From the NCBI RefSeq assembly GCF_003703475.1, contig NZ_RDQM01000008.1:96016-160015 (forward strand): DNA of 64,000 nt. The letters run 5' to 3'. The notes under the pieces are model-generated. The model searched no databases. It saw nothing but the letters and a program-made list of their open reading frames with translations, and was not told where the DNA came from. Of this stretch, positions 53,956 through 63,925 are shown piece by piece. Source of the DNA: Allofranklinella schreckenbergeri. Its GTDB lineage: Bacteria > Pseudomonadota > Gammaproteobacteria > Burkholderiales > Burkholderiaceae_C. Numbering within the stretch: the first letter of the stretch is position 1; each line of letters starts with the position of its first letter. The position numbers were made by a program, and so were the translations under genes.

Positions 53956-55851
53956 TTACGGTCTCCAGAAACCCACATTGCGCGGTCTGCTCAACCCCGT
54001 CACCAACGCCGTGATCGCTCCAGCGGCCATCAAACTCACAGACTTATGCAACAAGCTGACATCCATGGCGTAGTAATAAACGCCCACCAGCGCGATGCAC
54101 ACCAGCAGCGCCACATCCAGCCACACGCGCTGCCTGCGTTCAAACAGCACCAGCGCCAATGCCAGCGCCATCAGGAAAAATGGCATGCTCCAAGCTAGAC
54201 CACTTAAGGCGATGGCAACCACCATCCACCCGTGCCATGTCTGCTGGCGATGGCGGTACAACGCGCCCAGACACCCAAGCCAAAGCAACGCAGCGCACGC
54301 AGGCATGAGCCATTGCGCCCGGGAGCCATCCTCTAGCGGAGAGAAAAACTGCGGCACGCCTACAGCCAGCAGCAGCGCCACAAACGTACTGGCATGCCAA
54401 AAAGCGTTCCACCACGTCTGCGCCCTCGCTACATAAAAGCAGAGCCAGCCCGCAAAGCTGACGGCAAACACCATCAGCAGCATCCAGCGCAATTCAACGT
54501 CGTAATCGACGAGCAAAGCCAGCAAAAAACACACCCATGCAGCCACCAAGCACAACACTCGGTGCGTCTGCGGGCTGCGCGCCAAACTGCATACAAACGC
54601 CACCGCAGCCGCAAAAAAGCACATCACAGACCACGACCCCACCCTATCCGCAAAACCCAGGCTCAGCCACAGCTGCCCCACCACGGAAAAGGCAAAGCCC
54701 AGTTGGCGGATAAAAACCCCCTCCTCTCGCTGGCGCATCAGTTTGATGCCTATGGCAATCACCCCTATCCCCGCCAATGAGAAAGGGAGTTGGAGCATTT
54801 GGGGCATTAGCCCCGCCAATCCACCAATCCCCAACACTGCGGCCAACCAGGCAGAAAAAGCCATCAAAGCATTCAACCACCAGGGCGATGCGGCCTCTTG
54901 GGGCACTTCGGGCGGCGCACTCACCATCGCCACAGCGCATTGCGCACGCTTTTCCCGCCAAACCGCCAACGCATGGCGCAACCCCACACCAGAAACCAGC
55001 AAAACCCACACCGCAATCAACAGCGGCTCATTAGACCAATCGCCTAGACGCGGTATGCCCAACGCCATCACGCTGACATACACCGCCGCCAGTACCACGC
55101 TGTCTTTATATTGATAGGCCCACCACGCGCACAGCAAGGCGAAAACCACATAAAGCACCTCATAGCTGCCCCTCTCAAACATCGCTGCACCGCAGAGGCA
55201 CGCCAGCGCCGCCATACAAAGCAGCGTGCGCAACCAGCTCAGAGGATGCATCAACAGGTATTGCCGCCCCAGATGCAACACGGCCAACATGGCGGCATAA
55301 AACACCCCCAGCCATGCAAAAGGCTCTGCCCCCACTGCGCCAAACAGCCCCAAAAACAGCGACCAGCGTCCAAACTCCAGCCAGACCCAACGAAACAAAG
55401 CCTGACCAGCCACCAACAGCCACAGCAGCCACAGCTCCCGCGTGCGCCCGATCAGCACCACAGGCAATATCAGCGCAGCCCACGCGGCAAACAACTGCCA
55501 AATATCAGCGCCTGTCTGGTAAATCTGCCCAATCAGGGCCAGCAGCGCTCCCGTACAAATACACACCAGTAACGCCCCGGCGCGCCACGGCACGGAATGC
55601 GGGCGGGTACACAAAGTCAAGACCGTGGCCCCGCATACGGCACTGGCTCCAATGCCCAGCCGCGAAAAGCGATCCAACGCGTCCCAGTTGTAGGCCACAA
55701 AAAAAACCACCCCACTGCCCATCAACAGCGCAGCGGCAAACATCCCCAGGGTAGATAAAAACGCCTGCCAGTGCGCGGCCGGGCGCACGGACGGCACGGA
55801 GCCAGTACAGCCGGGGGCATCCTGACCATGTTTTTCAGTGCAGGTGCGCAT
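53956..55851 (-). CDS. DUF2157/DUF4401-type multi-pass membrane protein
   Basis: This 631-residue protein has roughly sixteen hydrophobic helices. The N-terminus contains a Cys-containing segment and then the DUF2157 pattern (GSGVVFFVAYNWDALDRFSRLG). The C-terminal half looks like DUF4401 (LLVDYDVELRWMLL, AIALSGLAWSMPFFLMALALALVLFERR). In many bacteria these are separate genes; here they appear to be one frame. The gene pair with the GDYXXLXY protein is conserved and uncharacterised. GGAGAAATC precedes the ATG at 55,851. Divergent from the ABC transporter. Confidence 0.82.
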   Translation of the reverse strand: MRTCTEKHGQDAPGCTGSVPSVRPAAHWQAFLSTLGMFAAALLMGSGVVFFVAYNWDALDRFSRLGIGASAVCGATVLTLCTRPHSVPWRAGALLVCICTGALLALIGQIYQTGADIWQLFAAWAALILPVVLIGRTRELWLLWLLVAGQALFRWVWLEFGRWSLFLGLFGAVGAEPFAWLGVFYAAMLAVLHLGRQYLLMHPLSWLRTLLCMAALACLCGAAMFERGSYEVLYVVFALLCAWWAYQYKDSVVLAAVYVSVMALGIPRLGDWSNEPLLIAVWVLLVSGVGLRHALAVWREKRAQCAVAMVSAPPEVPQEAASPWWLNALMAFSAWLAAVLGIGGLAGLMPQMLQLPFSLAGIGVIAIGIKLMRQREEGVFIRQLGFAFSVVGQLWLSLGFADRVGSWSVMCFFAAAVAFVCSLARSPQTHRVLCLVAAWVCFLLALLVDYDVELRWMLLMVFAVSFAGWLCFYVARAQTWWNAFWHASTFVALLLAVGVPQFFSPLEDGSRAQWLMPACAALLWLGCLGALYRHRQQTWHGWMVVAIALSGLAWSMPFFLMALALALVLFERRQRVWLDVALLVCIALVGVYYYAMDVSLLHKSVSLMAAGAITALVTGLSRPRNVGFWRP

Positions 55852-55988
55852 GATTTCTCCCAATTGCCTATCTTGAACAGCAGCACAGCATAACGCTTGC
55901 CCCCTTTTGCCCGCGAAGCGCTGCTTCAGGTATCGCCAAACAATTCCGGCAGTACACTCTCAACAAGAATCTCTCTCAAGGATGCTCC

Positions 55989-56723
55989 ATGCCCACTGCG
56001 CCCCTTACCGCATCTGCTCCTGCCTGCATCTTCCGCGCCCAGGGACTGGGTAAGGTTTACCGCATGGGCGATGTCGAAGTCCACGCGCTACGCGGCATTG
56101 ATCTGGAGCTTTACGAAGGCGAATTCGTCGTCATGCTCGGCCCCTCGGGCAGTGGCAAATCGACGTTGTTGAACATCCTCGGCGGGCTGGACGTACCCAG
56201 CAGCGGACAAGTCTGGTACCACGGCCAGGATCTCAGCCATGCCAGCGATGCAGAGCTCACCCGCTTTCGGCGCGACAACGTCGGCTTTGTCTTTCAGTTC
56301 TACAACCTTATCCCCAGCCTGACGGCGCGGGAAAACGTCGCCATCGTCACCGAAATCGCCCCTGACCCCATGCCGCCTGCCGATGCGCTGGCGCTGGTGG
56401 GCCTGGGTGATCGCCTGGACCACTTCCCCGCCCAGCTCTCCGGCGGCGAACAACAACGCGTAGCCATCGCGCGCGCCATTGCCAAACGGCCCGTGGTCAT
56501 GCTGTGTGACGAGCCCACCGGCGCGCTGGACTCAGGCACCGGCGTGCGTGTGCTGGAAGCGCTGGAGCGCGTCAACGCCGATATGGGCACCACCACCATC
56601 ATCATCACCCACAACGCCGACATCGCCCGCATGGCCCAGCGCGTGCTGTGGATGCAAGACGGGCAAATCGTGCGCGAACAGCGCAACGCCCAACCCATCC
56701 ATGCACGCGAGCTGCAATGGTGA
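55989..56723 (+). CDS. ABC transporter ATP-binding protein (MacB/LolD class)
   Basis: This 244-residue ATPase has Walker [17 protein letters not shown] near 55, the Q-loop in [21 protein letters not shown], the signature [15 protein letters not shown], Walker [18 protein letters not shown] and the switch His in [10 protein letters not shown]. The pattern is that of the mechanotransmission (MacB/LolD) family. It is followed after 34 bp by an FtsX-type permease and, after repeat copy 12, by a HlyD-like adaptor. Together they probably form a MacAB-like export or membrane-lipid system. Confidence 0.93.
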   Translation: MPTAPLTASAPACIFRAQGLGKVYRMGDVEVHALRGIDLELYEGEFVVMLGPSGSGKSTLLNILGGLDVPSSGQVWYHGQDLSHASDAELTRFRRDNVGFVFQFYNLIPSLTARENVAIVTEIAPDPMPPADALALVGLGDRLDHFPAQLSGGEQQRVAIARAIAKRPVVMLCDEPTGALDSGTGVRVLEALERVNADMGTTTIIITHNADIARMAQRVLWMQDGQIVREQRNAQPIHARELQW

Positions 56724-56757
56724 CGCGCACCTTCATAGATGACGTGAGCCTGCCCCC

Positions 56758-59124
56758 ATGCTGAACGCCCTGCACCGCAAAGCCCTGCGCGACCTTTGGC
56801 TGATCCGCGGCCAGGCCCTGGCCATTGCGCTGGTCATCGCGGCAGGCATCGCCATGCTGGTCATGTCGCAAGCCACGCTGGATTCGCTCAGCCATACACG
56901 CGCGCAGCTCTACCAGCAGCAGCGCTTCTCGCACCTGTGGGCGCATATCACGCGCGCGCCCCTTTCCGTGGCGCAGCAACTGGGCGAAATCCCCGGCGTG
57001 GTCGAAGTCGAGCCACGCATCGTTGCCAACGCCAAAATCCAGGTCCCCGGCTTTGGCGAGCCGGTGCTGGCGCTGATGCAATCCCTGCCCGACGATGCCC
57101 ACCCACGGCAAAACCTGCTGTACCTGCGCGCCGGCCGCATGATGGCCCCGGGCGCGCAAGACGAGATCCTCATCAGCGACGGCTTTGCCCAGGCGCACCA
57201 ACTCACCCCGGGTGCAAAGCTGCGCATCACCATCGGCGGGCGCGCGCAGTGGTTCAAGATCGCCGGCATCGCCACCTCTGCCGAGCACCTCAACCAAATC
57301 GCGCACGGCGCCCTGTTCCCCGACTACAAGCGCTACGCCATCGTCTGGGCGCCACGGCACGCCCTGGCCGCCGCCATGGATATGGAAGGCGCTTTCAACC
57401 AGGCCGTTTTCCGCCTCGGCCCCGGCGCCCACGAGCAAGACGTCATCGACGCGGTCAACCGCACCCTCGCCCGCTACGGCGGCCTGGGCGCCATGGGCCG
57501 CATGGAGCAGCTCTCCTACCGCTTCCTGCATGAGGAGCTGCGCCAGCTCTCCACCATGGCGCGGATCTTTCCCGCCATCTTCCTGGCCGTGGCCGCCTTT
57601 TTGCTCAACGTCGTCTTCAAGCGCCTCATCGGCATGCAGCGCGACCAAATCGCCATCCTCAAAGCCTTTGGCTACTCCACCTGGCAAGTCGCGCTGCATT
57701 ACGCCCTCATCGTCAGCCTCATTTGCCTGCTAGGCATCGTGCTGGGCGTTTTATTTGGCATTTGGCTGGGTATCCACCTCTCGGCGCTGTACCAGGAAAA
57801 CTTCCGCTTCCCCTACCTGGCCTTCTCCCTCAACACCCGCGTCGTGCTCACCGGCGCGGCCATTAGCCTCATCGCGGCGCTGGCAGGCACGGGCCACGCC
57901 GTTTTTGGCGCTGCGGCCGAGCCTGTGGCCCAGGCCATGCGCCCGCTGGCGCCCGAGCGCTACCGCCGCACCTGGATGGAGCGCCTGGGCCTGACGCGCT
58001 GGCTATCCCAGCCCACGCGCATGGTGCTGCGCCAAATTGAGCGCCGCCCCATCAAAGCCCTGCTCACCATCCTTGGCCTGGCCGTCGCCAGCGGCATCGT
58101 CATGATGTCCAAATTCCAGGTCAACTCCATCAACCACATCCTCGCGCTGGAATTTCGCCTGGCGCGGCAGTACGACATCTCCGTCAACTTCACCGAAGCA
58201 CGCCCGCTGCGCGCCCTTGACGAGCTGCGCGCCATCCCCGGCGTGTACCAGGCCGAAGGCATGCGCATGGTGGCTGTGCGCATCCGCCAAGCGCAGCGCG
58301 AAGTGCTCACCAGCATCGAAGGGCTGCCCGCTGGCGGTCTGCTGCGCCGCCCCGTGGACGAGAAGCTGCGCCCGCTGGAGATACCCGCCTCCGGCCTGGT
58401 GCTGGGCAGCTACCTGGCGCAAAAACTCGGCGTGGGCCTGGGCGATTGGGTCGAAGTCGAAGTCCTCGAAGGCCGCCAGCCGCGCCTGCGCCTGCCCGTG
58501 GTGCGGCTGGTCAACGAGCTGCTGGGCATGAACGCCTATATGGAGCTGGACGCCCTCAACCGCGCCCTGGGCGAAGGCGAGCGCATCAGCGGTGCCTTCC
58601 TCACCATCGATACCCGCGCCGAAAACGCCGTGCTGTACACGCTCGATGGCCGTCCGCTGGTGCGCGGCGCGCAATCGCACCGCGAAGCCCTGCGCAACTA
58701 CCGCAAAAGCATTGGCGAATTCACCGGCCTGTTCACCATGATGGCCGTGCTCATGGGGGTGATCGTCAACTTCGGCGTCGTTTACAACTCCGCACGCATG
58801 TCCCTCTCCGAGCGCAGCCGCGAGCTGGCCAGTCTGCGCGTGCTGGGCTTTTCCAAAGGCGAGGTCAGCTACATCCTCATCGGCGAGCTGGTCTTGCTCG
58901 TCATCGCCGCCCTCCCCCTGGGCGTGGCCGCAGGCTACGCGCTCACCCTCTTCATCACCCAAAGCATGCAGTCAGAGCTGTTCCGCATCCCGCTGGTGAT
59001 GAGCGCCGCCACCTACGCCTTTCCATCGCTGGTCACCGTCATCAGCGCCGCCCTCTCCGCCCTGGCCGTGAACTGGCGCGTGCGCCGGCTCGACCTCATC
59101 GGCGTGCTCAAAACGCGTGAATAG
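56758..59124 (+). CDS. FtsX-like ABC permease
   Basis: This 788-residue permease has two FtsX units, each a periplasmic domain plus three to four helices ([37 protein letters not shown] near 280-315 and [31 protein letters not shown] near 680-710). This is the duplicated DUF214/MacB-type permease without a fused ATPase. It uses the ATPase encoded 34 bp upstream. The substrate is not evident; family members move lipoproteins, peptides or lipids. Repeat copy 12 separates it from the adaptor gene. Confidence 0.9.
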   Translation: MLNALHRKALRDLWLIRGQALAIALVIAAGIAMLVMSQATLDSLSHTRAQLYQQQRFSHLWAHITRAPLSVAQQLGEIPGVVEVEPRIVANAKIQVPGFGEPVLALMQSLPDDAHPRQNLLYLRAGRMMAPGAQDEILISDGFAQAHQLTPGAKLRITIGGRAQWFKIAGIATSAEHLNQIAHGALFPDYKRYAIVWAPRHALAAAMDMEGAFNQAVFRLGPGAHEQDVIDAVNRTLARYGGLGAMGRMEQLSYRFLHEELRQLSTMARIFPAIFLAVAAFLLNVVFKRLIGMQRDQIAILKAFGYSTWQVALHYALIVSLICLLGIVLGVLFGIWLGIHLSALYQENFRFPYLAFSLNTRVVLTGAAISLIAALAGTGHAVFGAAAEPVAQAMRPLAPERYRRTWMERLGLTRWLSQPTRMVLRQIERRPIKALLTILGLAVASGIVMMSKFQVNSINHILALEFRLARQYDISVNFTEARPLRALDELRAIPGVYQAEGMRMVAVRIRQAQREVLTSIEGLPAGGLLRRPVDEKLRPLEIPASGLVLGSYLAQKLGVGLGDWVEVEVLEGRQPRLRLPVVRLVNELLGMNAYMELDALNRALGEGERISGAFLTIDTRAENAVLYTLDGRPLVRGAQSHREALRNYRKSIGEFTGLFTMMAVLMGVIVNFGVVYNSARMSLSERSRELASLRVLGFSKGEVSYILIGELVLLVIAALPLGVAAGYALTLFITQSMQSELFRIPLVMSAATYAFPSLVTVISAALSALAVNWRVRRLDLIGVLKTRE

Positions 59125-59145
59125 CCCCATGCAAACAGCCCTAGC

Positions 59146-59232
59146 ATTACAAATCAAAGGAAATTTCAAAAATCGATTTAGGCAACATGCAAATCAAATT
59201 TTGAAACCATAAACATCCTATTGAATTATAAA
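59146..59232 (-). repeat. AT-rich interspersed palindromic element, copy 12
   Basis: A strong left arm (ATTACAAATCAAAGGAAAT) begins it. The core is a variant (TTTAGGCAA) and the right arm is degenerate (CTATTGAATTATAA). It splits the permease gene from its adaptor gene and ends 25 bp before the adaptor ATG. Confidence 0.85.
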
Positions 59233-59257
59233 AGCCGTTACCGAAGAGACCTCCGCC

Positions 59258-60529
59258 ATGACCCGACGCAAGTTCCCGACAAGCAAAATCCTCACCACCG
59301 TGCTGGGCCTGGGCGCCGCATTCGCCTTGGTTTTCTTCACCCTGCGCGAAGACGCCCAACTCGTCACCACCGCCAAAGCCGTGCAAGCGCCGCTGGAAGT
59401 CACCTTCACCGAAGAAGGCAAAACCCGCCTCAAGCAGCGCTACCTCATCGCCGCCCCCGTCTCCGGCACCCTGCGGCGCATCGCCTTGCAGCCAGGCGAG
59501 CGCGTGCGCGCGGGCGATGCCCTGGCGTACATCGAACCGGCCAGCGCCGCCTTGCTGGATGTGCGCTCGCGCAGCCAGGCCCAAGCCCAGGTGCGCGCCG
59601 CCCAGGCCGCCCTGACCGCCGCCCAACAACACACCGCCGCCGCCCAGGCCGCCCAGCGCCTGGCCCGCGCCGACCTCGACCGCCTCACCCCGCTGCAAGC
59701 CGCAGGCGCGGCCTCGCGCGAGCAGCTTGACCAGGCCCGCACCCGCGCCGACACCACCCGCGCCAACCTGGCCGCCGCCCGCGCCGAAGAACGCAGCGCG
59801 CAAGAGCGCATCCGCATCGCCCAGGCGCAACTGCTGGAAGGGCAAAACCCAACCCCAGCCACCAACGCCCAACCCCGCGCCCTGCCCATCACCGCCCCCG
59901 CCGACGGCCTCGTGCTGCGCCGCCTGCGCGAAAGCGCCGCCCCCGTCGCCGCAGGCGAAACCCTGCTGGAAATCGGCGACCCCGCCGAGCTGGAAATCGA
60001 AGTCGAAGTCCTCTCCGCCGACGCCGTGCGCCTGACCCCCGGCATGCCCGCGCGCATCCTGCGCTGGGGCGGCCCTCACACCCTGCACGCGCGCGTGCGC
60101 AGCATTGAGCCAGGCGGCTTCACCAAAGTCTCCGCCCTGGGCGTGCAAGAGCAGCGCACCCGCGTCATCCTCGACTTCGACAGCCCCCGCAGCCAATGGG
60201 CCGCGCTGGGCGACGCCTACCGCGTGGACGTGGAATTCATCACCCACCAACTGCCCAGCGCCCTGCAAGTGCCCGGCAGCGCCCTCTTTCGCACCCCCGG
60301 CGCAGGGCGCGCCAGCGCCGAAGGCGATGCGGGCGGCTGGAGCGTCTATCGCGTGGACGGCCCCCAATCGCGCGAACCCCGCGCCCGCGCCACCCCCGTG
60401 CAAATCGGCCTGCGCTCGGACACCAGCGTCCAAATCACCCAGGGCCTGGGCGAAGGCGAGCTCGTCATCCTCCAGCCCGACGACCAAATCGCCGAAGGCA
60501 CCCGCCTCACCATCACCGGCCAGGACTGA
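59258..60529 (+). CDS. HlyD/MacA-like periplasmic adaptor
   Basis: This 423-residue membrane-fusion protein has a short N-terminal anchor (residues 12-29), a biotinyl-lipoyl half-motif (RYLIAAPVSGTLRRI), a long alpha-helical hairpin rich in Ala/Gln (about 105-205), the second half-motif (PADGLVLRRLRESAAPV) and beta-barrel domains (VLSADAVRLTPGMPARI). It probably links the ABC permease to an outer-membrane channel. No TolC-like gene is adjacent. It follows repeat copy 12. Confidence 0.9.
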   Translation: MTRRKFPTSKILTTVLGLGAAFALVFFTLREDAQLVTTAKAVQAPLEVTFTEEGKTRLKQRYLIAAPVSGTLRRIALQPGERVRAGDALAYIEPASAALLDVRSRSQAQAQVRAAQAALTAAQQHTAAAQAAQRLARADLDRLTPLQAAGAASREQLDQARTRADTTRANLAAARAEERSAQERIRIAQAQLLEGQNPTPATNAQPRALPITAPADGLVLRRLRESAAPVAAGETLLEIGDPAELEIEVEVLSADAVRLTPGMPARILRWGGPHTLHARVRSIEPGGFTKVSALGVQEQRTRVILDFDSPRSQWAALGDAYRVDVEFITHQLPSALQVPGSALFRTPGAGRASAEGDAGGWSVYRVDGPQSREPRARATPVQIGLRSDTSVQITQGLGEGELVILQPDDQIAEGTRLTITGQD

Positions 60530-60539
60530 GCGCCACGCC

Positions 60540-60622
60540 ATTACATTTACACAACAAAGTAAAAATCACTTGAACACCAACATGCCGAAAAAAGGCAATT
60601 TTATTTCCTTTTGAAATATAAA
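60540..60622 (+). repeat. AT-rich interspersed palindromic element, copy 13
   Basis: The left arm (ATTACATTTACACAACAAAGT) is degenerate. The core ATGCCGAAAAAAGGCAAT and right arm TTATTTCCTTTTGAAATATA are strong. It ends at the tadA ATG, so the whole tadA 5' leader may be this element. Confidence 0.9.
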
Positions 60623-62188
60623 ATGCCCTCATCAGACGCACACTGGATGCGCCTGGCGCTGCAAGAGGCCCAACGCGCAGCCGATATGGGCGAAGTCCCC
60701 GTCGGCGCCGTGCTCGTGCAAGACGGGCAACTGCTGGCGCGCAACCACAACCGCACACGCCAACTGGGCGACCCCACCGCCCACGCCGAAATGCTCGTGC
60801 TGCGCGAAGCCGCCGCGCGGCTGGGCCAGCACCGCCTGGGCGGCTGCACCCTCTACATCACCCTGGAGCCTTGCGCCATGTGCAGCGGCGCCATCTTCCA
60901 GGCCCGGCTGGCCCGCATCGTCTATGCCGCCAGCGAACCCAAAACCGGCGCAGCAGGCTCCGTCATCGACCTGTTCGCCATGCCCCAGCTCAACCACCAC
61001 ACGCAGGTGGAGCGCGGCCTGCTCGCCGAAGCCGCCAGCGCCCAACTCGCCCAATTCTTCCAGCACCGCCGCCAGCAACAGCACCAGCAGCGCCGCCAAG
61101 CCCCCACGCTGCGCCTGCGTGAAGACGCTCTGCGCACCCCCGAAGCCTGCTTCGCCCACAGCCCCGCCGCAGGCCATTACTTCGCCAGCAGCGACGGCTG
61201 GCGCGTGCACTACCAGCAAACCCGGCCTGCATCGCCCCCATCATCTCCCGCGCCTGCCCCCACCTTCTTGCTGCTGCACCCCCTCTGGCACTGGAGCGCG
61301 TGGTGGCAGCCCCTGCTGCCCACCCTGGCCCAACAAGGCTGCCACGCCCTCGCCCCCGATCTCCCCGGCTGGGGCCGCAGCGACAAACCCAAGAAAACCG
61401 ACTGGCACACCCTGCCCCAGCACGCCCGCATCCTGGCCGAACTGCTGGCCGAATGGTTGGCCGACTCGCTCGCAGCGCCCAACGCAGCGGATGGCGCCCC
61501 AAACAGCGCCTCCAACAACGCCTCCAACAACGCCTCCAATACGCACCCCATCATCCTCGTCACCGAGCGCAGCGCCCTGCCGCTGGCCCACCATCTGGCC
61601 CATCACCTAGCCCACACCCCAACCCAGACTGAATCGCCAGCGCCTACCGCACGCGCTCCGCAGCCTGTATCGCTGCGCCCGGCCATCACCGCCATCGCCG
61701 TACTGGCGCCTGTTCATGATCCCAGCGCGAGCGGGCCAGCCGCGCTTGGCAATGGGCGGCAAGACGCCACCGTGGACACCTCTTGCCGCCATAGCCCCAG
61801 CCATGACGAGGCTTGGCCACACCGCGCAAAAATCGCAAGCAAGCGCTTGGACAGCCCCGCGCTGCAGCCCTGGCCCGCCAACCCCGCCTTGGCAAACCAC
61901 AAACGCTGGAGCCTGCGGCAACATTGGCAAACTTGGTGCACCCAGCACGCGCCTGCGCCAGCCGCGCTGGAACTGGCCTGCGCCCCCTACCCCGATGCTG
62001 GCCACGCCCGCGCCTGGTTTGCCCAAGCCCTGGCCCCAGCATCCGCCAATCCCGCTGCGCACAACCACTTCGCCGACAATCCCCCAACCCTGCACGCCCT
62101 GCCCATCGCCACCCGCCCGCCCGAGCCACCCACTGCGGCCGACGCCCAAGCCCTGGCCAGCGCGTTGCGGCAGCTCCACTCCCCATAA
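60623..62188 (+). CDS. tadA: tRNA adenosine(34) deaminase TadA fused to an alpha/beta-hydrolase-like region
   Basis: Residues 1-155 are a complete TadA, which converts A34 of tRNA-Arg(ACG) to inosine. The zinc site is present (TAHAEM with the catalytic Glu at 56; PCAMC at 83-87). Residues 170-520 look like an alpha/beta hydrolase: FLLLHPLWHWSAWWQPLLPTL, LAPDLPGWGRSDKP, and a possible late His. The expected nucleophile elbow GxSxG is replaced by TERSA, so this half is probably not catalytic. Low-complexity Asn/Ala/Ser repeats (NSASNNASNNASN) lie inside. The ATG at 60,623 touches repeat copy 13 and has no Shine-Dalgarno sequence. Confidence 0.88.
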   Translation: MPSSDAHWMRLALQEAQRAADMGEVPVGAVLVQDGQLLARNHNRTRQLGDPTAHAEMLVLREAAARLGQHRLGGCTLYITLEPCAMCSGAIFQARLARIVYAASEPKTGAAGSVIDLFAMPQLNHHTQVERGLLAEAASAQLAQFFQHRRQQQHQQRRQAPTLRLREDALRTPEACFAHSPAAGHYFASSDGWRVHYQQTRPASPPSSPAPAPTFLLLHPLWHWSAWWQPLLPTLAQQGCHALAPDLPGWGRSDKPKKTDWHTLPQHARILAELLAEWLADSLAAPNAADGAPNSASNNASNNASNTHPIILVTERSALPLAHHLAHHLAHTPTQTESPAPTARAPQPVSLRPAITAIAVLAPVHDPSASGPAALGNGRQDATVDTSCRHSPSHDEAWPHRAKIASKRLDSPALQPWPANPALANHKRWSLRQHWQTWCTQHAPAPAALELACAPYPDAGHARAWFAQALAPASANPAAHNHFADNPPTLHALPIATRPPEPPTAADAQALASALRQLHSP

Positions 62189-62208
62189 GGGCATCGCCCC
62201 CCAGCGCC

Positions 62209-63630
62209 ATGAACCTATCGATGGACTACTTCCTAGCCGCAGCCTGGGTGCTGTACCTGCTGGTGCTCACCATCTGGGTTGTGCTGCAAAAACGCGCTCC
62301 CGAGGCCACCATCGGCTGGATCCTCATGCTCGCCTTCGTGCCCTTTGCCGGTTTTCTCATCTTCTACTTCCTCGGCCCCAAACGCCTGCGCAAACAGCAA
62401 CGCAAGCGCCTGCGCCACCACGCCAAAATCGCCAGCCACGACGACTTGCAAGCCCTCAAACAACGCGCGCACCACAACCCCGGCATGTTTCGCCAACTGG
62501 TGCAAATGGGCGCGGCCACCACCGGCATGTACCCCTGCAGCGCCCAGGCCGTCGATCTGCTGCCCAGCGGGGCCGACACCTTCGAGGCCATCCTCGAAGC
62601 CGTGGCCCAGGCCCAAAACCACATCCATCTGGAGTACTACATCTACGAGCCGGACCAGACCGGCACCCGGCTGCGCGACGCCCTGATTGAAAAAGCGCGC
62701 CAAGGCGTGCAAGTGCGCCTGCTGGTGGACGCCCTCGGCTCCGCACGGCTGCGGCGCTGCTTCATCCAGCCCATGCTCGATGCAGGCATCGCCTTCGCCC
62801 GCTTTCACGACACCCGCCTGGGCCGGCGCTGGCGGCCCATGACCAACTACCGCACCCACCGCAAAATCGTCGTCTGCGATGGCCGCATCGCCTTCACCGG
62901 CGGCGTCAACATCACCGATGAAGAAGACCTGCGCATCCGCCCCGACGCCTACCACGACGTGCACGTGCGCCTCGTCGGCGCCCCCGCCTTCTGGCTGCAA
63001 GTCGTCTTTCTGGAAGACTGGGCCTACGCCACCGGCACCCTGCCCGGCGACTGCCTCAACGGCTACCTGCCCATCAGCGAAACCGGCCCCCACAACGTGC
63101 AGATCTGGACCTCCGGCCCCGACAACCCCCACGAGCCCATCCACCGCAGCTACGTCAAAGCCATCTCCGAAGCGCGCCAGCGCGTGCTGCTCACCACCCC
63201 CTACTTCGTGCCCACCGAAGCGGCCATGATGGCCCTCACCAGCGCTGCGCTGGGCGGCGTGGACGTCCACGTGCTGGTGCCCCAGCGCTCGGATTCGCTG
63301 CTCGTCACCCTGGCGGCACGCTCGTACTTTGACGAACTCATCGCCGCTGGCGTTCACATCTGGGAATACAGCGACCGCATGCTGCACTCCAAAACCCTGG
63401 TGGTAGACGACGACTACAGTTTCATCGGCACCGCCAACTTCGACGTGCGCAGCTTTCGCCTCAACTACGAAGTCGGCGTCGCCGTCTTTGGCCCCCAATT
63501 CAACCAGGCCCTGGCCCAGCAGTTCGAGCGCGACCTGAAAAACGCCCGCGCCGTCCCCACCCTGCGACGCCTCCCCTTTCCCCAGCGCTTGGCCGAAGCC
63601 GCCACCCGCGTGCTCTCGCCCATGCTGTAA
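62209..63630 (+). CDS. cls: Cardiolipin synthase
   Basis: This 473-residue phospholipase-D superfamily enzyme joins two phosphatidylglycerols into cardiolipin. It has two N-terminal helices (LAAAWVLYLLVLTIWVV and ATIGWILMLAFVPFAGFLIFYFLG) and two HKD motifs (HRKIVVCDGRIAFTGG near 220 and HSKTLVVDDDYSFIGTANFD near 395). The start is ATG 62,209 or an in-frame ATG at 62,221. An open frame extends upstream inside tadA but is a shadow. It follows tadA by 20 bp. ClsA versus ClsB/C type is not decided, though the two N-terminal helices favour ClsA. Confidence 0.94.
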   Translation: MNLSMDYFLAAAWVLYLLVLTIWVVLQKRAPEATIGWILMLAFVPFAGFLIFYFLGPKRLRKQQRKRLRHHAKIASHDDLQALKQRAHHNPGMFRQLVQMGAATTGMYPCSAQAVDLLPSGADTFEAILEAVAQAQNHIHLEYYIYEPDQTGTRLRDALIEKARQGVQVRLLVDALGSARLRRCFIQPMLDAGIAFARFHDTRLGRRWRPMTNYRTHRKIVVCDGRIAFTGGVNITDEEDLRIRPDAYHDVHVRLVGAPAFWLQVVFLEDWAYATGTLPGDCLNGYLPISETGPHNVQIWTSGPDNPHEPIHRSYVKAISEARQRVLLTTPYFVPTEAAMMALTSAALGGVDVHVLVPQRSDSLLVTLAARSYFDELIAAGVHIWEYSDRMLHSKTLVVDDDYSFIGTANFDVRSFRLNYEVGVAVFGPQFNQALAQQFERDLKNARAVPTLRRLPFPQRLAEAATRVLSPML

Positions 63631-63766
63631 AACCCGCCATCAAAATCGCCGCACATAGCGCAAGCTGCCTCGAACGCCACACCACCAGCGCTAACCACCA
63701 GCATCAGTGGCGATCTACGCCCCCAAACACCATCCTGCGTGACAGAAAACAACCGTCAAGACCCAT

Positions 63767-63849
63767 AATTTACAGATCAATAGAATATGAAACCACCCCT
63801 TTATGGCAATTTGTTATTGGCTTGAATTTTCCTGATGATTTGCAATATA
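63767..63849 (-). repeat. AT-rich interspersed palindromic element, copy 14
   Basis: The arms are TAATTTACAGATCAATAGAAT and TGATGATTTGCAATATA. The core is degenerate (TTTATGGCAAT). It lies directly before the terminator at 63,850. This is the least conserved copy. Confidence 0.75.
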
Positions 63850-63882
63850 AAAAAACAGCGCCCGCAGGCGCTGTTTTTTTAT
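63850..63882. terminator. Bidirectional rho-independent terminator
   Basis: AAAAAAACAGCGCC-CGCA-GGCGCTGTTTTTTT is a perfect 14-bp stem with T runs on both strands. It ends cls and the convergent gene at the right edge. Confidence 0.92.
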
Positions 63883-63925
63883 ATCGCATGCCCCAGCGCT
63901 GTTGGCGCTGAGGCCAAGCCGAGCA

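Larger units (their letters stand above)
63631..63925. other. Convergent intergenic region
   Basis: This gap between cls and the partial gene at the right edge holds repeat copy 14 and a strong terminator. The first 130 bp contain no supported gene or site. Confidence 0.6.
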
